Of a DNA stretch of 64,000 bases, positions 24,327-38,178 are shown one piece after another. Numbering within the stretch: the first letter of the stretch is position 1; each line of letters starts with the position of its first letter. A program made the translations under genes and the position numbers. The notes below the pieces were generated by a model. That model made no database searches. It had not been told where the DNA came from and saw only the letters and a program-made list of their open reading frames with translations. This DNA comes from Dirofilaria immitis (taxonomy: Eukaryota; Nematoda; Chromadorea; Rhabditida; Onchocercidae), in contig JAKNDB010000092.1 in NCBI GenBank assembly GCA_024305405.1, positions 3,625,501 to 3,689,500 on the forward strand, read 5' to 3'.

Positions 24327-27300
24327 CTGTTTAAATGGTTTATGAGAATTGGATTTTTAAATTCTGGCAGTTCAATTTCAGCTCTTAAATAGTAGCAGCA
24401 AAGACGAATCATTCCTCTGAGAATGATTAAATAATTGATTAATATCAAAGCCAATTGCTGCTATTCGAAATTCAAACAGATTTTATCTTTCAATGTTAAA
24501 TTAAAATATATATACCATCAATCATATTCTTGCAACGATCTGGTTAATATAAAGGAGAAATAAAATATTTAACAATTTCTTGGAAAGAGCTTTATGCCTA
24601 AATTTCGAGAAGATGAATAAATGAAAGAAGAAAACGATTGATTTATTAATAGAAATAAAATTAGTAAATTATTAACACATTGAAAAATTGATTGTATCTC
24701 GATTCAGAGCTAGTTTACAACATTTTTGAACAGAAGACAAAATATATAGTCAATATTTATTCTATGATCTCATTCTAACTATTCATATATTTAATCATTG
24801 AAAAGCTTTTGATTAATCAAACATCAATTTTATTTCTTCTTTTAACATTATAAAAACAAATATTTAAAATACAATAGATATCAATATTTGATTGGCTTAT
24901 CAGAAGATCGCAAGCTGAGAAAAATCTGTTTAAATTTTGATTTTAAATTTTTGTCAATTTACATAAACATGACAAATGGATTTTGGTGAAAATATAAAAT
25001 CCACGCAAAAATTTTTTTTTTCATATCAACAAAAAATTGCGATAATTTATCAAAAATTTATGTATAATCGTATATGAAATTTTTAATGATATTTTTAAAT
25101 TTTTTTAGAAATTTCAAGATAGACAAATATAAGTTCCTATTTAAAATGGCAAATTTCAATAATATTTCTTAATATTTATTGATATAAAATTCAATAATTC
25201 AAGTACCAAATATGACGAAAAATAGTATTAAGTAAAGACTTAAACATAAATATACTTATTTATGAATATGCTTATTTCTAAAAAGTTCAACTGATTGAAA
25301 CTATTAGAAAGTGCATAATTGAAGAAAAAAGATGGAGAGCTTTTCAATACGTTTGTATAGCTATCTCAGCCATGCACCGCTTAATAACCTAACAACCTGA
25401 TTTGGAGCTTAGCAACATATCCAATAGCATCTGTAAATACCTGCTAATTCATTTTATAAAAACTGTGTCATTTTTTAAATTGAAAGTGGCAAAATATGGG
25501 AATTAATTTATAATGAAATAAATATTCAAAACAATTAAGCATTTACATTTTAATAAAGTTTTCTTCATCTTAATATAACGTTGAAAACATTTCTTTTATT
25601 CAAAGCAGAGTATATGATTCAAATATTTGAAATAAATAATTCAGATATTATTGGAATTTGTCGAAGGTAATCTGAGATTTGCATGTTCAGAATCTTTTAA
25701 CAAAAATGAAGTAGAATCAATGAATACATCTACGATTATGGTGTCACAAGTTTTATCAGTTAATATTATAAGTTTCTTTTAGGAAAACACATTTTTTTAG
25801 GTTTCAATCATTATAACTTAAAAATACATGATGAATTATTGGTAATAGATAACATAAAAACTATGAACATAAATATATATTATATCTCATCAAAAGCAGT
25901 TTCATTTCATTTCATTCTGATTATTATTATTAATAAAATTTCGAAATTTTGTCAGTAAGTTCTAAATTTCAAAAAAAAGGATAAATAGTGTAATTTATAA
26001 GGGATTTAATTAATCAGTCATTTAATGAATTTTTCTTCTGTTTCGTATAAATTTTATCATAAATATTAGAAAATCAAATTTTTTCCACTAAATTTCAATT
26101 AAGAATTATTGCATTTTACTTATATGTTTTGAATTAAATTAAAATTAAAAATATGTAATAATCTATTATGTAATAGAAAAACTCTGTGAAATTCATTAAC
26201 ATTAATTATTGATCAAAGACGGAAGATACGGTGAAATTTTTGTTTCTATCAAAATGTAAAATGCCGAAAATAGCTTGTACTTTATGGAAAGGTTTATATC
26301 AGCAAAAATCTTCTTTTGATCAAAAAAATTTGATCAAATCACATGATATTGAACCTGCATATGATTCTGTAGTTAGCCTTTAAGAAAAGATCGATAGAGT
26401 GAATGGAAATAATGGATGGAAACTTCATTTGACATTTAATTAAATATTAAAAAGAAAGCATAAAGCGGTAAGTATTGAATGGAATAAATATGATTTTAGA
26501 AAAAAATTTTTTTTAAAAATTAAGGAATTATGTAATTATCGTAATTCCTTTAACTCCTTTATATGCCATTATATTTCTATTTTCAAATATTTTAAAATGT
26601 AAATCATAAAGAAATTTAAATGTTAAATGATAGTTAACATAGTAAATTATTTCATAATTTATAGAATACAAATTGATTGAAATTCTCACTGTAATAGTTC
26701 AAAATAGTTTGTATCGAAATGAAATTTTGCATAAAAAGGTAAATTCAGATGATAAAGTGCTAAAACTACAACAAAATTAGTTGGTTATTGAAAGTCTATT
26801 CTGATTTTCATATTACAATGAATGCTTCAAAATATTATGGTAATGAAATTGAATTAAATTCTATTTTTCTTCTCCAATTAGTTGAAATTTCAGAAATGTT
26901 AGATTTTAATATTCTCGATAATTTAATATCTCTCGCTTACAAATTATCTATAAAAAATTTTCAATAAAATTGCTAAAAATTACTGATATTTTTAATTTTT
27001 AAATTAAAAGAATTCATTCATTTAATATAGAAAAAATTATCTCTTTACTATTGTTATTTTTATTTTGAGTTATAAGAAAAATTTCCCTAACGCATTGTAT
27101 AAATATGTAATTTAATAGGTACAAATTGTAATGTATTAAATACTTTTGAATAGTGAAGCAGAATCAATTTTTTTCTATGAAATTCTGATCATTGAAATTT
27201 TATTCTTTAAAATATGCTTTTATGTTAGGTTAGATTTGTTAGAACATAGCTGACATTTTCCCATGATATTTTTTACATTGTTTAAAATTTGCTTCCATCT

Positions 27301-29197
27301 GTTTCTTTTTACGACTCAATTTAATCGACATCACAATGTTATGTGTTATCTATTAAATACATTAAAAATAGAATTATATATGAGAAGTGTTTCACTTAAC
27401 AATTTTATCATTATTTTCTTATCTATTTATTTGTAATCAAACTTTGTATAAAATAATCTTAACGATAGTTAATAAAGGAAATTTTAAAATATTTTTTCTA
27501 ATTTTGGTTTATTTTTGTTTTATTAAGTAAAAACGACTATGAGTTAAAATGGAAAATAATTTTTTATCCAAATAAAATGAGAAAAATATTTGTTAAAATT
27601 CTTATGAAATAAAAAACTAAGCTTATCTGATAATTTCAAATCAACAAATACTGATTATATTATGTTAATCGCATTTCCATGTAAATTCAACATAATCGTA
27701 ATTATTCATTATATTTGAATTTTAATGAAAAAATTTCAATGTTCGCTTTATTATTGCTTCTCCATAATAAATAAGATAATGAAAAATTTGAAGACTGATC
27801 AATAAATTTAATTAACCTCACTTCCTCCCCTCCCCTCCCCGCTCTTCAATAAATAGCTAGTTGCGAAAATTCCTATAATCAGTTATTTTAAAGAAGCATA
27901 AAAACCTATTCAGCACAAAAAATGAAAATGAAAGTTCGTAGAGTAAAAGAGAATAAAAGTAATAATGCCTTCATATCGGTTAATACTTTTAATTGAATTT
28001 CTTTTATTTCATTTTTGTGTAATATCTTCTGAAAGCTGCTGCTAAATATATTTCATTCAATTTTCCAATGATCACTTTGATAATTGGTTGTCTGATCAAG
28101 TATCGTTATCAATTATATTTCAATATGAATTTGTCAACAAAAAGGAGAAAAAACCGTTTGTAAGGAATTTTTTTTAAAAATAAGGCAAACGATCTGAATA
28201 TAACTTTAGAAAGAACAAATAATCTCTTAGATTATTATGATCGAAATCATTATGATTTTGTTATTATAATCTAAAAGTTATTTTAATCCAAAATTATTAT
28301 CAACCTACTATTTCAACAACTTTTCGTTAATTTTTGCTATGCAACTACGAATTATTAATTAACAAAAACAATATCTTTTGCTAAATATTTTATCATTGAA
28401 AATTTAACTTTCATTTTAATTTTATCGATGCATGCATATAAGTAAAATATGGCTAAGTTAATATAAAATATGAACTTATTTTGCAGTTTCTTTTGCTGGA
28501 TATATTTTTCGATGGTAGTTTTGCAGTACTATTGAAACAGTTGATTAATCAGTTTTTTTTTAGCAAAATTATTATTTCATTGAAATTTTGCAAAGTATTA
28601 AATTAACATATAGTAAAGATAAAGAGAGTTAATTCATATCATTAATATGTAATGCAAAAATGATTCTGTCTTATTTATGCCACATCAACTTATATTAATT
28701 AATTTTTATCAATCTATCTTTAATTGGTTGCTTAAGATTTAAATTTAAACGATTTTGCCAAAAAGTGATAGTTAAAAAAAAGCTATAGCTTAACAAATAA
28801 AAGATTTTCGTTTGGAAAATAAAAATATACAGTTAAGAGTAAGTGCAAGTATTAATCGCTTGGAAAAACATTTTACTTTAAAAAAAAAAAGAAGCCATTT
28901 TGGTTTAGCTAACAAGTTATTTATGTTGAAGGAATGGCAAATTAACTCTTTTATGTATTACAATCGTTTTCTCGTTTAATTATTTCTTTATTTTTGTTTA
29001 TTTTTATTAATTAGCTAAGATCATCGTTTGGAATTATCGATTTGTTTAAAACTTTGACATGACTTATTCAAAATAAATCGAGAATTAACAAAAAAATTAA
29101 GATGATTAATTTGTGATTGATGATATATCATATGTGATAATATGAAATGGATTTAATTGAAATGAATTCAATTAGACTATAATCATATATCAATGAT
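24327..29197. other. Gene desert
   Basis: 4.9 kb of AT-rich DNA with no exon I can support. A slightly GC-richer 100-bp patch near 25350-25450 has no usable frame. A pure C-rich tract lies at 27824-27840. Confidence 0.55.
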
Positions 29198-30251
29198 ATG
29201 CTTCGTGTTACCAATTCTTCGAAACCTATCAATCCTCTAGAAGACAATAAAATGACGCGATTATTAATGCGAAGAAATGCGACCGAATTTTCTCAAAGGT
29301 TAACTTTTTCAATGTTTGCCAAAAAATCATATGCCAGAATTAATAACTTAGCGACCTTAGAAAAGTAGGTAATTTGATGATCATTAAAAATAATAGTTAA
29401 TAAACCGATGATTAACTTTATTAAAAAAGGAAATTTCCTGTTATAAACAGAAGGAAAAAAATTTCTAATAAGAATACAAACTAATGAATAAAACTTAGAA
29501 AATAGAAGAAGAAAAAATTTAATTATTCAGTGATAAGTTTTTGTTTTTAAGTATTAATAAAGTTTATGAAAATTATGAAATTTCAAATAATAAATGTGAT
29601 AAAGATTCCTTAAATAATTCATAAAGTTTTATTCATAATAATGTGTGCAAATTTTCGATAAACTTATTAATTTTATTTAAAATCTCATCATATTAAGAAG
29701 CTACTATTGATTAATCAGTTGTAAAAGGTATAAATGTACAGTAATCAGAGAATAACCATATTGATTAACTGGATATTTTGTATTTTACCACAATTATATA
29801 TTGCTGTAGTAGAGAAGTTATATTACTAACGGTACAGTGTGAAATGTGTGAAATCTTAAAGATAGATTATTTACTAAATTCATATATAAATTTAATTTAT
29901 AATTGTAAATGAATTTAATCAACTAATTTATTAATTAACGATATTGCCGTTACTATTATTAATTTTTGAATACAGAACAATCAGATCAGAATATAACAAT
30001 GTGACTATTTGCAATATTTTTAAATTTTAATTGTCCAAACAATAAATATACTTGCTTCAATCATAATAATTTAATTAATTATCTTAAAAATTTGCAGGCG
30101 AATGTTGGTGTCTCGATATTCATCATTTATTATTCTTGGAATTGTAGTATTGTTCATTATTGTCGCATATATTCAACATGTTTATATGAAATACGAAGTA
30201 CACATTCGTCCCAAACGTGAGAAACGTCAAAAATTCACGTACGCTAGTTAA
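29198..30251 (+). CDS. Small single-pass membrane protein, 84 residues
   Basis: Exon 1 29198-29298 begins at the first ATG after an in-frame TAA and ends CAAAG|GTTAAC in phase 2. Exon 2 30098-30251 begins after TTTGCAG and joins exactly in frame, giving 255 nt and a TAA. The N-terminal half is polar and basic (MLRVTNSSKPINPLEDNKM, then TRLLMRRNATEFSQRR). One TM helix follows (FIILGIVVLFIIVAYI), then a highly basic tail (HIRPKREKRQKFTYAS). Charge places the tail in the cytosol or matrix. Size and layout would suit a mitochondrial or ER accessory subunit, but I do not recognise it. Exon 2 codons are clearly non-random for this DNA. Confidence 0.5.
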
Positions 30252-30827
30252 TATATCTGTTATAGATCTTATACAATTTCATCGTTACCTTAATTAATTA
30301 TGATTTCAGCTTAAAAAATGGAATTAACATGTTATTGAAATAGCATATTATGGCAAAATCTAAAAAATAACGATAATTATACTATCGAGATTATCAGTTT
30401 GTCACGTCATAATTTTTAACTCATTTCCATATCGTATTTTCATTGTTTATTAGTAATGCGATATATATACTACTTCAGAGCTTAACAAATTTAAATTGTT
30501 TAATGAGATGTGCAGAATTTGTGAAATTAATGAAATGAAGCTTGTTTTATCAAAATTAGAGAACATTTCTATTTCAAATTATGCTTATAAATTTTTTCAA
30601 ATAAAAGTTATTAATTTCTTTCTTTTTTTTTTTGTTATTATTATCCAAAATATACAATAAAAGAAATGAAAATGATCAATTTTAATGAATGAAAATATAT
30701 AAAATACGGCAATTCACAAAAATTTGGAGAATCTTTTGCTGACTATTAAATTTGTTATAAAAATCAAGGAAATATTTAAGTAAACAGAATGATGAAATTT
30801 TAATGGAATTCCCTTTCGTTTGTCCAA

Positions 30828-31007
30828 ATGAAAGCGAAAATTCTTAGCGAATTTAGCCATAACGTTAGTTTTTTTCGAGAAAGTGCAATTTACTTAGATA
30901 ACAAAACCGGGAAGTCTAACATTCATTTAAAATTGAAGGTTTGGAAATCTATAAACAGATCGATAATGCTATATTTAAGCATAAAACATCTTCATTACTT
31001 GAAATAA
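30828..31007 (+). CDS. Tentative 59-codon open frame
   Basis: The frame opens MKAKILSEFSHNVSFFRESA, continues with IYLDNKTGKSNIHLKLK, and runs to a TAA. A GTTTGG donor-like site follows HLKLK, so it could be a first exon. Composition is more coding-like than the neighbourhood, but nothing joins to it convincingly and no family is apparent. It could be chance. Confidence 0.2.
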   Translation: MKAKILSEFSHNVSFFRESAIYLDNKTGKSNIHLKLKVWKSINRSIMLYLSIKHLHYLK

Positions 31008-34000
31008 TTATGTACTAAAATGTTTCCGATCTGATTGAATCATCTAACTAAAAATCTTTTCGAACATCCGATGAATCTTAAAATTAAATTGACAAAACTC
31101 TTTTGCTCATAATTTAGTGAATTTTAAGTTAAAGTTCAAAGAGTGACTTATGAAAAAAATAAGCTTAACGAAAAGACTTATCATCAATGATTTAATTATT
31201 AACTGATTATTTCGTTTTCATAAATTTTAAAAACGCGAATTTCATGAAAATTTTATTCATTTTTTCTGATTTTGCAGTTCGTTTTTATATTTAGATTATT
31301 TTTGTAATGACTTTTTATGAATTCACACCGTATTTATTTCCTTCGATAAAAAATGATTCCTGTACAATTTTGCCATACTTCTAAATGTTAATTGTTTAGA
31401 TATCATAAACAAAAAATGAATTTATAGTACCTATTATTTAATGATGATTATAAATTTTCTGAATTGCTAAATTTGGAAAATATATGATGAGTTCTTATCA
31501 TAACCTTTACTAAATAATATACATTATCAAGCTTTTTATCCACCTATGATATTATAATATCTTATAATCATTAATCAAAATTGTTAAGAATATCATGCGC
31601 CTAACGTAGAGATTGTTTAAAAGCAGAGCAAAAAAATGCATTTGTCATCTAATAATAACTATTGTAATAGAAAGAATAATTAATAATTGATTAATGATAT
31701 AATCAATAAAGCCAAATATTGTTAAATTTTGAATAAAGCAAAAAATAAAAAAATAAAGATTTCTGGATATATTCGAGAATGATTAAATTAATTGGTTATT
31801 TCAGACTCCGTAAAGAACAAATGAAAGATAATTTCAAACAAGATATTATCAATTAGAACAATAATCCTCATTTTCTTTTTTCTATTTTTGCTATCCCTTT
31901 CTTTGCATGAATATTATTTCTCCATAAAAAATATGCAATCACTATTCTTATATTTAGTGATGTGACTCAATTTACTTACTAAATAGAATAAAAATATGAA
32001 TAAAATAAATAATTATGCTAAATGATCAATAACTAATCAATTTATCTAAAATAGATTTGAGAAATAACCTGAAATGCAAAAATATATTCATCGAAAAGTT
32101 ATAATAATATCGATTAGAACAATATGAGATCTCGGGATTTTTCGTGTCGCTAACGATAATAGTATTCCAAAGACTTATACATAGTAAAATTTAAAAAAAG
32201 ATGATTTTATGAAGGATACGCAATGCTTATTTATGCAATAATCAGATTTTTAATATGAGATAATTAAATGATTAAATTATTAGCAGTTAACGAATAATTA
32301 AATAAAAATATAATACAGCAAGGGTATATCGATAACAAATATATACAAAATTTATAAATTAGACCATTTAATTTTGCAATTAAACTAAATTTTCAATCCT
32401 TTTAAAATTATTTAAAAATGACAAATACTGGGTTCGAGACGGTAAAGAAACGAAAACTTATGAATCTTAAAATTTCAATTTCAAAATAATTTTTAATATT
32501 TCCGAGCAGTAAATAGAAGTTTAGTGCTTCAATCATCTGATCACTGCAAAACAATAGAATATGTGGAATTTTTTAATTGCAAATTTTAGCTTGTTGAGAC
32601 CTATTTCAGATGAATATTGGAAATTTATTTTCCTAAAAATTACTTAAACTCACCATTTAAATTGTAGAGTCTGTATTAATTCATGTGTGAGTGTATTTAA
32701 TGTTAGAAAAATAATTAATAGATGCAACTAAAATACCATATTTTTATCAAATCTTTTAAATTTCTTCAAATATTCTATTATTTGCAATAGAAGTATGAAA
32801 AAATAAAAGGAAAAATTACTTGCATGCTGTTTTATTGTTAATAAAATAAACATACAATAATTTCATTCATTGAATTTATCATCGATTTATGATATCGGTT
32901 ATCGTCAAAAATAATGTTTATATAAATATTTTTTTGATTTATTTAAAAAATTTTTCAAATTTAAATTTTATTTGTTTAGTATTATGAATGTTTATGATTG
33001 GTTAAATTTCTCACAGGTAATTTTTATATATTTAAATCGTTATATTTATATATGATATACAATGCGGAAGATTCTGAGTTATTTTTCAGATTATTTCATT
33101 GTTAAAATTGTCAATTGTGTTAATTAGCATTATAATTTTATATTATTTGTGATTAACTTGAGTATTAATTAACATTTAATACAAGGGTTTAGAATTCATT
33201 AGAAAATTTAAATATTAGTTAGAATTTATTAAAAGGCTTAAATATTGGTTTGTTATAATTTTGCAATAAACAAAATATTTTCAGAAGACGAATATTCGTT
33301 AACAATATTGGAATAGTATTATTTTCTTTATTATCAATGCATTCTATTATTTTATTTTATTTTTAAGTTATGATAAAATTTTCTTATCATATTGATGTTG
33401 CCAAATTAACAAAAATTTCATTTTATTTAATCTAACCATGTTAACATTATTATGGTGATTTTATCTCATAAAGAAATATTATGAAATTTAATTTTAAGAC
33501 ATCGATAAGTGAAAAAGGCAGAGTGTAGAAGTTGATATGGATGTTATCAATATCCTAATAGCAATATTAGTAATGCCAAAATTCTCGAAGGAAAAAAAGT
33601 GAGGAAGAAAGCATAAGGTTTATGATTTGATAATCCGATAAATCCCGATAAATCCGAGAAAAATCAATTATGGTTTTACCAGATATAAATGTCCTTAAAA
33701 TTCTCTTTCAATTCAGATTATAAGTTTTATATCTCTTCAATACAAGTTATAAATTATTGCGATTTTTTGATTTGGATTATAAGAAGCCTTTAGCAGTTTC
33801 AATTAACAATTAATAAATATCCTGGAAAAATCTAATCCATCAATATTTTATTCTATGCAATACATTTCTCAATTCAGATTATATGTTATTACGGGATTTT
33901 TAAAAATAAAATGATATGAATGAAAATTTTCAAAATTCATTTTAAAAAAATTTTGTGAATAAAGAATTTGAATTTCGATAATTTTTATGTTCTTTTAATG

Positions 34001-35219
34001 TTCTCAATGGAAGCAGTCATCTATGTTTTAAGCCAAAAAGAAATTTCATTTTTAATTTCTATCAAATTTACCTGCTCATTTTTTTTCATTAACATGATTA
34101 TTATTGTAATAAAAATGTTATCATTATCATAATTTAATCTAAATGATAATTTTGGATGAAGCGTTCGAGAATTGTCTTATTATTTAGTTTAAAATTTTAA
34201 GACTCAGAAAATTATATTTTAAATAAGCAAATAATAAGGAAATGAAAAATAATAAATAAGGGATATATAAAAAAGATGAGGAAAAGTACTATCATCATGA
34301 AACAAAAATTTCGATAATTTACAAATCCCGAAATAATATATTTAATTGCTTTTATTTTTCATGCCTTTCGCATTGGTTTAAACATATCATTTTCAAAGCT
34401 TTAGTAAATATTTAAAGCCATATTATTTAAATCCTATCCTAAAACTTAAAAAACAATTTTACAGTGTGCTTTCAATAAGATTGCCATCAATCGCCGCTTT
34501 ATCGTTATTTTTTCTTTCTGATTATTTTTAAATCAATTTTCTTAGACTTTAGGAACTTGTTATCATTTATTATTTCTCTTAGTGTTGAAGATAATTACTG
34601 ATTTTTTCATTGCGTCATCTAGTATTCATCAAACTTTCTTCATATTGAATAATACTATTTCCATAGACTTAAATCATTCATGTGAAATAAATAATAACAT
34701 TGATTTCATCATTAAGTTGCAATAATTTCTTTATATAATAGATGATGATGATGATGCAATAAAAACTAATAATTAGAAAATGACGAATTGATTTTAAAAT
34801 ATACATCAATATTGCCGAGATTAATTCGACTAGTTTATTTAATTATAATTCCTAAAGAATTCTATCAGAAATTCTATAAAATTTTCATAATACATATATA
34901 TTTATTTGATGATTCATTAAAACAGAATTTGTCTTTTGATTTTTTTATTTTCCAATTTTTCTCGTATTTACCTTCATCTATCACACTTTTATTATTATCA
35001 CTGTTATTTTTCATTCAATATCTACTATCTTTATCATTATTATTACTACTAATATCATTGCCATTTCCATCATTATTATTATAATTGCTAGTATTATTAT
35101 TATTCATAAAGAACCATCTTTCATGCGGACAAGATGATATTGAAAGTTTATTTTGTCATTAACGAATAATTATTCATATAAGATTATTTATAATTATATA
35201 AATAAGTAATATTTGCTAT

Positions 35220-35257
<38 letters not shown>

Positions 35258-35915
35258 TATCTATATAACAGAACCAAGTTATCAATAAATTTGCTCCTTA
35301 ATCTATCATGACTAAGTAAACAAATTCGATTGTCGAGCCTTTCAAGCTTTTCATTATGAAAATTTACTTTCTTGAATTTTGAAAAATGCATATCTTCAAG
35401 TAGTTGTAAATTTTTGCAAGAAAATTTTTGTGTAAATTTTATGACTACAATGGGATAATAAATATTCGGCCAAGTTTTGAAATTAAAACAAATTTCGCAG
35501 ACTAGTTTTTAAAAAAGGATGTAAATTCACTTCATTTGATCTAATAAAAAGTGCAAAAATCTATTATTAACATTCAGATCAAAAAATTTTGAATTTTATC
35601 TGACCAAATTTTCTTTTTATTATGTTCTGAAATGTCGTTTAGCTTATTGAAACATACACATTTTTAATGAATGAATATCATAAAAATTGTCAGTCGATGA
35701 AATTAGTATAAAATGAATAAGGATGAAAAGGATTATTCATTTTTAATTTCATATTATTCTTTTAAATTAATTTTATTAGAATTATTAGAAATTTAATTGA
35801 AATAACAGGAAATAATTTTACACGAAAGTTATAACAAAGAAATGAATGAAATTGTACAGCTGCATTTATTCAAATGTGTCGATAATTTAGACAATAATTT
35901 ATTCATATTATTCAG
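31008..35915. other. AT-rich interval; earlier GPCR exons may hide here
   Basis: No exon called. A 20-residue hydrophobic stretch near 32133-32190 (ISGFFVSLTIIVFQRLIH) between acceptor- and donor-like sites might be one, but it lacks receptor motifs. The open frame at 34788-35084 is low-complexity Leu/Ser/Ile from a pyrimidine-rich stretch. Confidence 0.4.
35225..35254. repeat. (TA)n microsatellite
   Basis: About 15 perfect TA dinucleotides in intergenic DNA. Confidence 0.95.
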
Positions 35916-35996
35916 TTTAGCTTGCTTCTTTCTCGTAAGTTTCACATTTCATATTTTGTGCCTTGTTATTGTACTAGCAATTATGTTACTATTAAA
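35916..35996 (+). CDS. Possible TM4/ECL2 exon of the downstream GPCR
   Basis: An 81-nt open stretch lies between ATTATTCAG and AAA|GTAGTA, phase 0 at both ends, which fits the next exon at 36294 (also phase 0). It reads FSLLLSRKFHISYFVPCYCT and then SNYVTIK, hydrophobic with Cys residues, as expected for the second extracellular loop before TM5. No hallmark residue proves it. Confidence 0.3.
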
Positions 35997-36293
35997 GTAG
36001 TAATTCTTATAGTTTTATGTCGTGGGAAAAAGTTCTTGTAAAAATTAGTTTGTAATAAATTATGACAATTATTTATGAGTAAATGAAAAAGATAAATATG
36101 TATATATATATATTTGTATATTATATATTTTATATACGCAAGGCATTTTAAGTATTCAGTTATCTGAAATATATTCCTATATAATATATTTCTCAATTAT
36201 AATTTCATTTTAACATTTTATTCAATCTTTTTAAAAGAATTTTTTATTTTAATTTAATTTTAAAAACACATATAATTTGTAATACCTGTTTAG

Positions 36294-38178
36294 GCATATC
36301 TCATTCCGTTATTAATGATGACATTTTTTTATTTTCGCATGCTGCTAACATTATTTGCAAAGAGTCAAATGGTACGAAGAGGAATACAATCCCGAAAATC
36401 TTCAATGGATGATAAAATACCGGTGATAAGGATTGCCACTTATACACTTCTTTTATGTTTGTTTCATTTGTCTGTTGGTTTGTTATATCAATTAATTTAC
36501 ATGTTCTTCCAAAGCATTAAATTACTAAAACAGTATAATTAGAGAAAGAGAAAACTCATTAATTTCGACAACTTATTGTCTGTTTAAATTATTTGCATCT
36601 TTTTATCTTTTGTCTTCCAGAATTATTATTTGCCGAACTATTAATGAAATTATAATAATTTGTTAATTAGGTATATGAGCAAAATAATCATCAATCGATC
36701 GATTTGTTTTTAAAAAGGCCTTTTTTCATTTATAAAAGATTCATTATCAATGATCCGTCTTTCTCATGTGTTAATTAGTTATGCTCGCCCTAAATAATTT
36801 TATCGTTCATTTTTTTGCTCTTAATATTATCTAATTGATTAAATAAATATGATAGAAAGTTGTTTATTCCCACTTAATTTAAATTATTTGATTCTGTTCT
36901 ACTTCTTGAAAAATTTTCAATTTTAAAATGTACTAAATAACAAATTAAAAAATAATTCCTTTAATTAATAGAATTTTACAAATAATAAATTATCTAATTT
37001 ATTTGATCCTTTTTCCATCATTTTGTAAATATTATACTAATATTTTTAGGTTAAATTAAGAAAGAGAAAAATATATTATCATTCATTTAGTAATTAGATA
37101 TGCTCGTTTATTATGTTATTAATTATTTCATAAAAATATTTTGAATAACCTTTTAAATTAGTAATAATAAATTTCAGAACACCGTACTGGACATCAGCAC
37201 TTTACTTATTGTATCATGAAATTTTTCCACCACCAGAATATCAAATGCCCAGTTCATCATTCATCTATTTTATGTACGGTGTGCATGTGTTACCGTGCAT
37301 TAATTCTGCATCAAATTTTATATTATATGGTCTTCTTAACCGGTAGGTTAATAATTTCTGTTATTATTTTACCGTATGTTTTCAGATAAAATTATAAGCA
37401 AAAAAAAGAAAATAAATATTTTTTCTAAAAATGTTTTTTATAGTTAAATCAATCATGTTTAAAGAAGTATTCGAAAGTTTCACGGAAAGCGCAATATCAA
37501 TTGATTCAACAGAAAGCTAATTTCACCGATGATAGTGCCAAAAAAATTTTGCAATGATCCTTCGTCCTGTATAACTTTTCTTTAAATTGTTTTTTTTCAT
37601 TTCATATTTCATTGATCGTAACCTTTTAAAAAATATTACTAAACAGAAATAATCATAAATTTTGAATTCAAATATCGAAATTTAGAAATTGAAATAAATA
37701 AATATGTTCAAGATTCTATTATAAGAAATAGCGAAGTTATTACGGGACATTTTAGCTTTTGCGAAGGAAGGTTTCTCATATAATAAAATTATTTCTAAAA
37801 TTATCATGAATTTAAATATGATGATAGGAAAGTCTGATGCAATCAATATTATTAATGTTATGAAATATATAACAATTAGTCTATCATACTTTGTGCAATT
37901 ATTTATAATTCATTGCAGTTTTATCGAATGCTAATTACTCAACGATCGCCAATATCGATAACATTAGAAAAATGGAAAATGAAGACAAATTAAAGAAGAA
38001 TATGGAAAAATTAAATATGACTTTGATATCACAAACAATCAGTAACAATAGTAATAACAACAGTAACAACGGTAATGATACTGTAATAAATGAAATATGT
38101 CAAGAAATTGTTAATCCTAAAAACCATCCATTGTTACCTTTATACCGGCAAATATTGATAATATCTCAAATGATGTAA
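36294..38178 (+). CDS. Rhodopsin-family neuropeptide-like GPCR, 3' half (TM5 to tail)
   Basis: Seven-TM G-protein-coupled receptor, class A, judged from its C-terminal half. Exon 36294-36460 holds TM5 (AYLIPLLMMTFFYFRMLLTL), a basic third intracellular loop (MVRRGIQSRKSSMDD) and most of TM6 (IRIATYTLLLC). A GTTTCA donor at 36461 joins it in phase to 37178-37342, completing the C-x-x-P-Y-W motif (CLTPYW). That exon continues with the extracellular loop (YHEIFPPPEYQMPSS) and TM7 with NSASNFILYGLLNR, a variant NPxxY end. The tail exon 37444-37557 (NQSCLKKYSKVSRKAQYQLI..., stop at 37555) is one base out of phase; an added T at its start would join it. A donor at 37535 would join in phase to 37919-38178, an Asn-rich extension (NNSNNNSNNGND). 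TM1-4 with the DRY motif were not found. Ligand unknown. Confidence 0.7.

Noticed and set aside
34788..35084. 98-codon plus-strand frame
   Set aside because: Its sequence is Leu/Ser/Ile low complexity produced by TTATTATC-type pyrimidine-rich DNA, with no splice signals or motif.
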